From an uncultured Flavobacterium sp. (GTDB lineage Bacteria; Bacteroidota; Bacteroidia; Flavobacteriales; Flavobacteriaceae), in the NCBI RefSeq assembly GCF_946482535.1, contig NZ_CAMLRU010000082.1:1-11014 (forward strand): DNA of 11,014 bases. Direction: 5' to 3'. Shown here piece by piece: positions 6,996 through 11,014 of the stretch (positions are counted from its first letter, which is position 1; each line of letters begins with the position of its first letter). A model generated the notes under the pieces. That model saw only the letters and a program-made list of their open reading frames with translations, was not told the DNA's origin and did not search any database. The translations under genes were made by a program, and so were the position numbers.

Positions 6996-9463
6996 AACCT
7001 TAATTTTTTAAGTATTCTGAATTTCCATTTGGCAAAGAAACCGCTTGGCTCATCATCTTCATGATAACCGCTGCCATAACCGTAACCATAGCTGTATCCG
7101 TAACCATAACCGTAGCCATAACCTACACCGTATTTGGCTTTATTTTCATAACCGTTGAAGATGATACTCACATTGTTCAACTCACCTCTTTTGGTTCTGT
7201 TGTTCAATAAAGTCAACATTTCTTTCTTGGTGAAATTTTGTCGAACGATATATAGCGTTACATCGCAAAATTGAGCCAACTCCAAAGCATCGGAAACCAA
7301 ACCTACCGGCGGCGTATCCAAGATGATGTAATCGTAGTTTTGTTTCAGCTTCGCAATCATTTCTTTCATAGAATCGCCCAAGATTAACTCGGAAGGATTC
7401 GGCGGAATCGGTCCGGAAGTTATTACATCCAAATAAGGAATATGAGTATGCTGAATAACATCTTCCAATTTTCTTTGCCCGATTAGGTCATTAACCGCTC
7501 CGATGTCATTTTGTATGTTAAAATCATCAAAGATTTTTGGCTTTCTCAAATCCAATCCTAAAATGATGGTTTTCTTTTCGCTCAAAGCAAAAACCGTAGC
7601 GATATTAATCGAACAGAAAGTCTTCCCTTCACCGCTGACAGAGGAAGTCAACATCAAGGTTTTGGTTCCTTCAATGCTTTGTTTTTTGTATAAAAATTGT
7701 AGCGAAGAACGAATGGCTCTAAAGGATTCCGATAAGGCCGATTTGGGTCTTTCAAAAACAGACAAATTGGTTTCCGAATGTTTGATTCCGACAATTCCAA
7801 TCAAAGGCAATTGGGTTAACGATGATATGTCTTCAATATTTTGGATTGAATTACTGATAAAGAAAATGAAGAATACCAATACTAACGGCACCAACAAACC
7901 AACGAAAAAGGCCAAAACATAATTCACACTGGTTTTCGGTCCTAACAATCCGCCGCCAACATCTTTGGCCGGATCAATGAATTGGATATCTGATAAATTC
8001 GCCGCTTTTACAATTAAAGCTTCACTCCTTTTTTGCAAAAAGGTATTGTAGATATTGTCACTCAAATTGTATTTTCTGGACAACTTTAACCATTCTTGTT
8101 TGTTTTCGGGAAGTCGGCTGATTTCTCCTTCCACTTTTCTGATTTTCTGATTGGCCAACTCTAAGTCATATTGCAAAGCGCTACGCAATGAATTAGCGTT
8201 TTCCAAGAGCACTTTTTTAACCGATTGGATTTCGTTATCAATCCTTTCGTAATAAATATCGCCTTTGATAGAATAGCCTAAATCAGAACGTTGTATCGAT
8301 AGGGCAATCAATTTGGCTACGTTAGTGGTAATGTTTGGCTCGTCTATTCCGGCCACGGTTGGTGCCGGTAATTTTGAGAAATCCACACTGTTTTTCAAAT
8401 AATTTTTTAGAGAACTCAAGTAAGCCAACTTACGCTCAACTTGGTCTTTTTGCAAATCATAATCAATCAGCTGACTTTTGTAAGTAGTACCGCCTTCTTC
8501 AATATCGATGATGTTATTATTTTTACTGAAATCCTTCAACTCATCTCCTGAATCCTTCAATTGCCCTTCCATTTTGAGCAAAGTCTCATCGATAAAATTG
8601 ATGGTGTTTTTGGCAAATTGGTTTTTATTCTCCAATTGTCTTTTGATTAAAACATCTACTGTCGTATTAAGGTAATCAACCATTCTGGCTTTATTGGTGC
8701 CTTCCATCGCCAACTTCAAAATAGACCCGGCTTTCTCATCTATATCCACTCTCAGCCCTTTGAAAGTGGAAACCGTATTGTCAAAGGAATTAAAGCGAAC
8801 CAAAATTTCTTCTTCGAAATTCTTCCATGAAGCTTCCGACAAAGTCAACTTCCAATTTAAGAACGGAAGGTTAACCTCTTGACCGATGCGGTATACTTTT
8901 TTGAATTCTCCTTTCGGAACATTGACTACCGATTTTACATTTCCGGCATACTGTATTACTTCTGCTTGATTACCTTGGAAAGTAATGGTGATTTGGTATT
9001 TTTCTTTGTTGATCATTTTGACCTTTACAAACTGATCCAACAATTGGTTTTTTGTCTTATCAATATTGACCTTGAAAGGCGTTTCACCGTAAACATCTTG
9101 GACAAAATACTTGGTTTGTTTCAAATAATCGATGTAAAAATCTAATCTGTCTACTACCAATTCGTTATGTGACCTCGATTTAAGAGTGGTAGAAATCATC
9201 TGAACTTTATCAGAAGTTCCGCCCCAATTGAAAACCAAACTCGTATTGGACGTGAAAAAAGGATTGTTTTCCTCTTTAACCGCTATGGTTGTTTCAATAC
9301 CGTATATTTTTTGTTTTCTGACATTAACTTGGTGCGCAATCGAAAAAGCAATAATTAACCCTATAACAAACCACTTCCAATAGCTAATGGTTTTGATTAA
9401 AAATCCTTTAAAATCAAAGCTGCTTTGTTTGTCAAAAAAATTGAAATCTTTTACGTCTAGCAT
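6992..9463 (-). CDS. wzc: Polysaccharide co-polymerase with tyrosine-kinase domain (Wzc type)
   Basis: An 823-residue inner-membrane protein thought to control chain length and export of the polymer together with the Wza-type channel, through cycles of tyrosine autophosphorylation. Domains seen: first membrane helix about 30-46, a Wzz-type N-terminal region, a long coiled-coil-prone periplasmic part (about 270-485) with PENKQEWLKLSRKYN-like GNVR segment at 452-466, second membrane helix about 513-536, then a cytoplasmic BY-kinase. The kinase shows ExxRxxR at 579-585, Walker A GEGKT at 611-615, Walker B ILDTPP at 714-719, and a Walker A' reading ILGLDLRKP (634-642), where the first Asp of the usual DxD is Gly636. 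The tail after 771 is a Gly-Tyr run with about ten Tyr (778-800), the expected autophosphorylation cluster, followed by a basic end. The start ATG at 9463 lies 11 bp after the Wza stop; the TGA overlaps the next ATG. Confidence 0.95.
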   Translation of the reverse strand: MLDVKDFNFFDKQSSFDFKGFLIKTISYWKWFVIGLIIAFSIAHQVNVRKQKIYGIETTIAVKEENNPFFTSNTSLVFNWGGTSDKVQMISTTLKSRSHNELVVDRLDFYIDYLKQTKYFVQDVYGETPFKVNIDKTKNQLLDQFVKVKMINKEKYQITITFQGNQAEVIQYAGNVKSVVNVPKGEFKKVYRIGQEVNLPFLNWKLTLSEASWKNFEEEILVRFNSFDNTVSTFKGLRVDIDEKAGSILKLAMEGTNKARMVDYLNTTVDVLIKRQLENKNQFAKNTINFIDETLLKMEGQLKDSGDELKDFSKNNNIIDIEEGGTTYKSQLIDYDLQKDQVERKLAYLSSLKNYLKNSVDFSKLPAPTVAGIDEPNITTNVAKLIALSIQRSDLGYSIKGDIYYERIDNEIQSVKKVLLENANSLRSALQYDLELANQKIRKVEGEISRLPENKQEWLKLSRKYNLSDNIYNTFLQKRSEALIVKAANLSDIQFIDPAKDVGGGLLGPKTSVNYVLAFFVGLLVPLVLVFFIFFISNSIQNIEDISSLTQLPLIGIVGIKHSETNLSVFERPKSALSESFRAIRSSLQFLYKKQSIEGTKTLMLTSSVSGEGKTFCSINIATVFALSEKKTIILGLDLRKPKIFDDFNIQNDIGAVNDLIGQRKLEDVIQHTHIPYLDVITSGPIPPNPSELILGDSMKEMIAKLKQNYDYIILDTPPVGLVSDALELAQFCDVTLYIVRQNFTKKEMLTLLNNRTKRGELNNVSIIFNGYENKAKYGVGYGYGYGYGYSYGYGYGSGYHEDDEPSGFFAKWKFRILKKLRL
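7076..7123 (-). repeat. Hexanucleotide repeat coding the Gly-Tyr tail of the kinase
   Basis: Eight consecutive 6-bp units coding Gly-Tyr (one unit Ser-Tyr) span residues 781-796 of the Wzc-type kinase. On the plus strand the units follow CRTARC (cataac, cgtaac, cgtagc), with one diverged unit (tgtatc). Because the period is six, slippage would change the number of tyrosines without a frameshift. Confidence 0.9.
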
Positions 9464-9474
9464 GAAGAGGAGTG

Positions 9475-10263
9475 TTAATTTCTAAGTAACAAAAAAGTAG
9501 TAGTAGCCAGAGACAATATAGTTACTATGGTCGTTAAAGATTCTATACCTGTTTTTCCGGTTCCCCATGATTTTTGCTTTAACGGCTTAACATAAACATA
9601 ATCATTAGGTTGCAAATAAAAACCTGGGGAATTGACCACTTTAGCATCTGTCAAATCCAAACTAAAAGTTTCGCTTCCTTGAGGGAAAGTTCGAATTACT
9701 TTCACGTCTTTTCTGTCACCGGTTATGGTAATATCTCCGGCATTGGCAATGGCTTCCATCACATTCACTTTGTCTTGAAACAAGGTCTTTGTTCCTGTAT
9801 TGGTAACTTCGCCGTTGATAGTGTATCGGAAACCGGATAATTTTACAATCACAAAAACACCGGCTTCACTTTTAAAATATTTTTCCAGGAGTAATTTCTC
9901 TATTTTAATTCTAACTTCTTCTGTCGTATAACCTAAAACATTGATTTCACCAAGTATAGGCAATCTGATATTTCCATGGTCATCTACTGAATAGCCATTA
10001 AAATAATTTCCTTGATCAGGTGTTGACACCAAATTCTGAGCGCCGGACGGATTGAATATTTCTACCAACTTGGGATCAATGGCCTTGATTGAAATATTCA
10101 ATAAGTCATTGGTTTGCAATCGATAAGGTTTTTGATTTGAAGGAGTAACCGCGGTACTGTTTCCTTCACTTTTGTTTTGAAGATATACTAAATCTTTGGT
10201 GGGAACACAGGAAGTCAATAAAATACCAAGTAGAAAAAGTAAATATATTTTGGGTTTATTCAT
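9475..10263 (-). CDS. wza: Outer-membrane polysaccharide export lipoprotein (Wza type)
   Basis: The product should form the outer-membrane exit channel or its periplasmic part for the polysaccharide. The chosen start is ATG at 10263-10261 (262 aa): it gives a clean lipoprotein signal peptide, MNKPKIYLLFLLGILLTSC, with lipobox LLTS-Cys19. A TTG at 10305 opens the frame 14 codons earlier, but the promoter at 10318-10288 overlaps that region, which makes it untenable. A polysaccharide export (PES) domain covers about 46-140 (YRLQTNDLLNISI, DHGNIRLPILGEINVLGYT), an SLBB-like segment about 147-228 (YTINGEVTNTGTK, then LQPNDYVYVKP), and a hydrophobic helix at 239-260 ends the chain. It is shorter than E. 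coli Wza (about 380 aa), with one SLBB repeat, which is usual in Bacteroidota. It is the first gene of the operon and is followed after 11 bp by its co-polymerase partner. Confidence 0.92.
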   Translation of the reverse strand: MNKPKIYLLFLLGILLTSCVPTKDLVYLQNKSEGNSTAVTPSNQKPYRLQTNDLLNISIKAIDPKLVEIFNPSGAQNLVSTPDQGNYFNGYSVDDHGNIRLPILGEINVLGYTTEEVRIKIEKLLLEKYFKSEAGVFVIVKLSGFRYTINGEVTNTGTKTLFQDKVNVMEAIANAGDITITGDRKDVKVIRTFPQGSETFSLDLTDAKVVNSPGFYLQPNDYVYVKPLKQKSWGTGKTGIESLTTIVTILSLATTTFLLLRN

Positions 10264-10287
10264 TAGATTTTTAAAAAAATTAGCAAA

Positions 10288-10318
10288 CAAAGATAGATTT
10301 TTCAAATCTAATTACAAA
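10288..10318 (-). promoter_or_regulatory. Bacteroidota-type promoter of the polysaccharide operon
   Basis: On the minus strand TTTG (10318-10315) is followed after 19 bases by TATCTTTG (10295-10288). This agrees exactly with the Bacteroidota housekeeping promoter (TTTG, about 19 bases, TAnnTTTG). Transcription would start near 10283-10281, about 20 bases before the ATG at 10263. It lies just behind the recR stop, so the operon can be expressed independently of recR. Confidence 0.8.
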
Positions 10319-10337
10319 AATGTAGTGGGCTATTATT

Positions 10338-10961
10338 TTACTGTAAATTTTTCAAAGAATTTTCAAAAGGAACCCGATTCAGAATACTTCTCCCTAAAGT
10401 CACCTCATCGGCATATTCCAATTCGTCTCCCACGGCAATACCACGGGCAATGGTGGATGTTTTTATCTCAAAATCCTTGATTTGCTTGAAGATGTAAAAA
10501 TTGGTCGTATCTCCTTCCATGGTCGAGCTCAAGGCAAAAATTAATTCTTCTGTTTGTCCCAATTTTACTTTTTCAACCAAAGAATTAATATTTAGCTGAC
10601 TCGGACCAACACCGTCAATAGGCGAAATTTTACCGCCTAAAACATGGTAAATGCCTTTAAATTGATTGGTATTTTCAATAGCCATTACATCGCGTACGTC
10701 TTCGACTACACAAATTATTTTATGGTTTCTTGACGGATTGTTGCAGATTTCACAAACGGCAACATCAGAAATATTGTGGCAGTTTCGGCAAAACTTAATC
10801 TCCTCACGCATAGCCATTAACGCCTGCGACAAAAATTGGGTTTGCTCTGCCGGCTGTTTGAGCAAATGCAATACCAATCGCAACGCAGTTCGCTTGCCTA
10901 TTCCGGGCAATTGCGCCATTTCGTTTACGGCCTTTTCTAAAAGTTTTGATGAGAATTCCAT
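10338..10961 (-). CDS. recR: Recombination mediator protein RecR
   Basis: RecR works with RecO (and RecF) to load RecA on gapped DNA during recombinational repair in the cytoplasm. The 207-residue product has normal length and all family features: a helix-hairpin-helix [12 protein letters not shown] at 18-29, a four-Cys zinc site (Cys58, Cys61, Cys70, Cys73 in CRNC and CEIC), a Toprim core starting ICVVED at 83-88, GPSQLNI at 119-125, and the C-terminal [20 protein letters not shown] at 172-191. The start ATG is at 10961-10959. The TAA at 10340-10338 lies 20 bp ahead of the promoter of the polysaccharide operon, and no terminator hairpin is evident between them, so read-through is possible. 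It has no functional link to the export genes apart from position. Confidence 0.97.
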   Translation of the reverse strand: MEFSSKLLEKAVNEMAQLPGIGKRTALRLVLHLLKQPAEQTQFLSQALMAMREEIKFCRNCHNISDVAVCEICNNPSRNHKIICVVEDVRDVMAIENTNQFKGIYHVLGGKISPIDGVGPSQLNINSLVEKVKLGQTEELIFALSSTMEGDTTNFYIFKQIKDFEIKTSTIARGIAVGDELEYADEVTLGRSILNRVPFENSLKNLQ

Positions 10962-10965
10962 GAGG

Positions 10966-10973
10966 CAAAAGTA
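10966..10973 (-). promoter_or_regulatory. Possible -7 box directly before the recR start
   Basis: The minus strand reads TACTTTTG (10973-10966), a full match to the Bacteroidota -7 element TAnnTTTG, only four bases before the recR ATG. No TTG was found about 19 bases further upstream. If used, transcription would start at or next to the ATG and give a leaderless mRNA. The match may also be chance. Confidence 0.3.
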
Positions 10974-10982
10974 ATTAATTTG

Positions 10983-11003
10983 TTGGATGTTTGATGTTAG
11001 ATG
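10983..11003. repeat. Three imperfect 7-bp tandem repeats
   Basis: TTGGATG, TTTGATG and TTAGATG follow each other without a gap and differ only at the third and fourth bases. They lie upstream of recR near the right edge of the window; the array may continue beyond it. No gene was seen in this end region. Confidence 0.5.
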
Positions 11004-11014
11004 CAGGAAGTTTA

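Noticed and set aside
7064..7132. Possible CRISPR-like array
   Set aside because: The repeats are 6 bp without spacers and code Gly-Tyr in frame.
7503..7922. Plus-strand frame of 139 codons inside wzc
   Set aside because: It is antisense to the kinase domain, whose motifs are intact, and resembles no protein family.
10264..10305. TTG start giving a 276-residue Wza-type protein
   Set aside because: It puts 14 residues before the lipoprotein signal and lies upstream of the predicted transcription start.

Overview
The window looks like a chromosomal segment of a Bacteroidota bacterium, most likely Flavobacterium or a close relative. The evidence is AT-rich intergenic DNA, a textbook Bacteroidota promoter (TTTG-N19-TATCTTTG), start codons without clear Shine-Dalgarno sequences, a large secreted mosaic surface protein of flavobacterial style, and a polysaccharide co-polymerase fused to a tyrosine kinase. 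All genes lie on the minus strand, so transcription runs from high to low coordinates.

Layout in order of transcription: recR (10961-10338), recombinational repair. A promoter (10318-10288) just after the recR stop then opens a tightly packed six-gene polysaccharide operon: a Wza-type outer-membrane export lipoprotein (10263-9475), a Wzc-type co-polymerase/tyrosine kinase with a Gly-Tyr tail (9463-6992), a WbpP/TviC-type UDP-HexNAc 4-epimerase (6995-6009, ATGA overlap), an animal-type UDP-glucose 6-dehydrogenase (5993-4602), a TviB/WbpO-type UDP-HexNAc 6-dehydrogenase (4557-3280) and an RmlB-type dTDP-glucose 4,6-dehydratase (3250-2204). A 354-bp gene-free spacer (2203-1850) holds several inverted repeats. 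After it comes a long reading frame (1849 to the left edge, 616 codons, unfinished) for a secreted protein with a signal peptide, an autotransporter-type beta-strand repeat, an Ig-like domain, two 50-residue tandem repeats, a MopE-like Asp/Cys motif and a fibronectin-like segment.

The operon pairs an export machine (outer-membrane pore plus inner-membrane co-polymerase/kinase) with four enzymes that make activated sugars: UDP-GlcA, UDP-GalNAc and/or UDP-GalNAcA, and dTDP-4-keto-6-deoxyglucose. No glycosyltransferase, flippase, polymerase or other rml gene is visible, so assembly genes must lie elsewhere. The polymer is probably acidic (uronic and aminouronic acids), by inference.

I see no wholly new system. 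The points most worth a second look are the Gly-Tyr tail and altered Walker A' motif of the kinase, the animal-like UDP-glucose dehydrogenase, the 16-bp LacI-family-like palindrome in the spacer, and a possible leaderless recR promoter.
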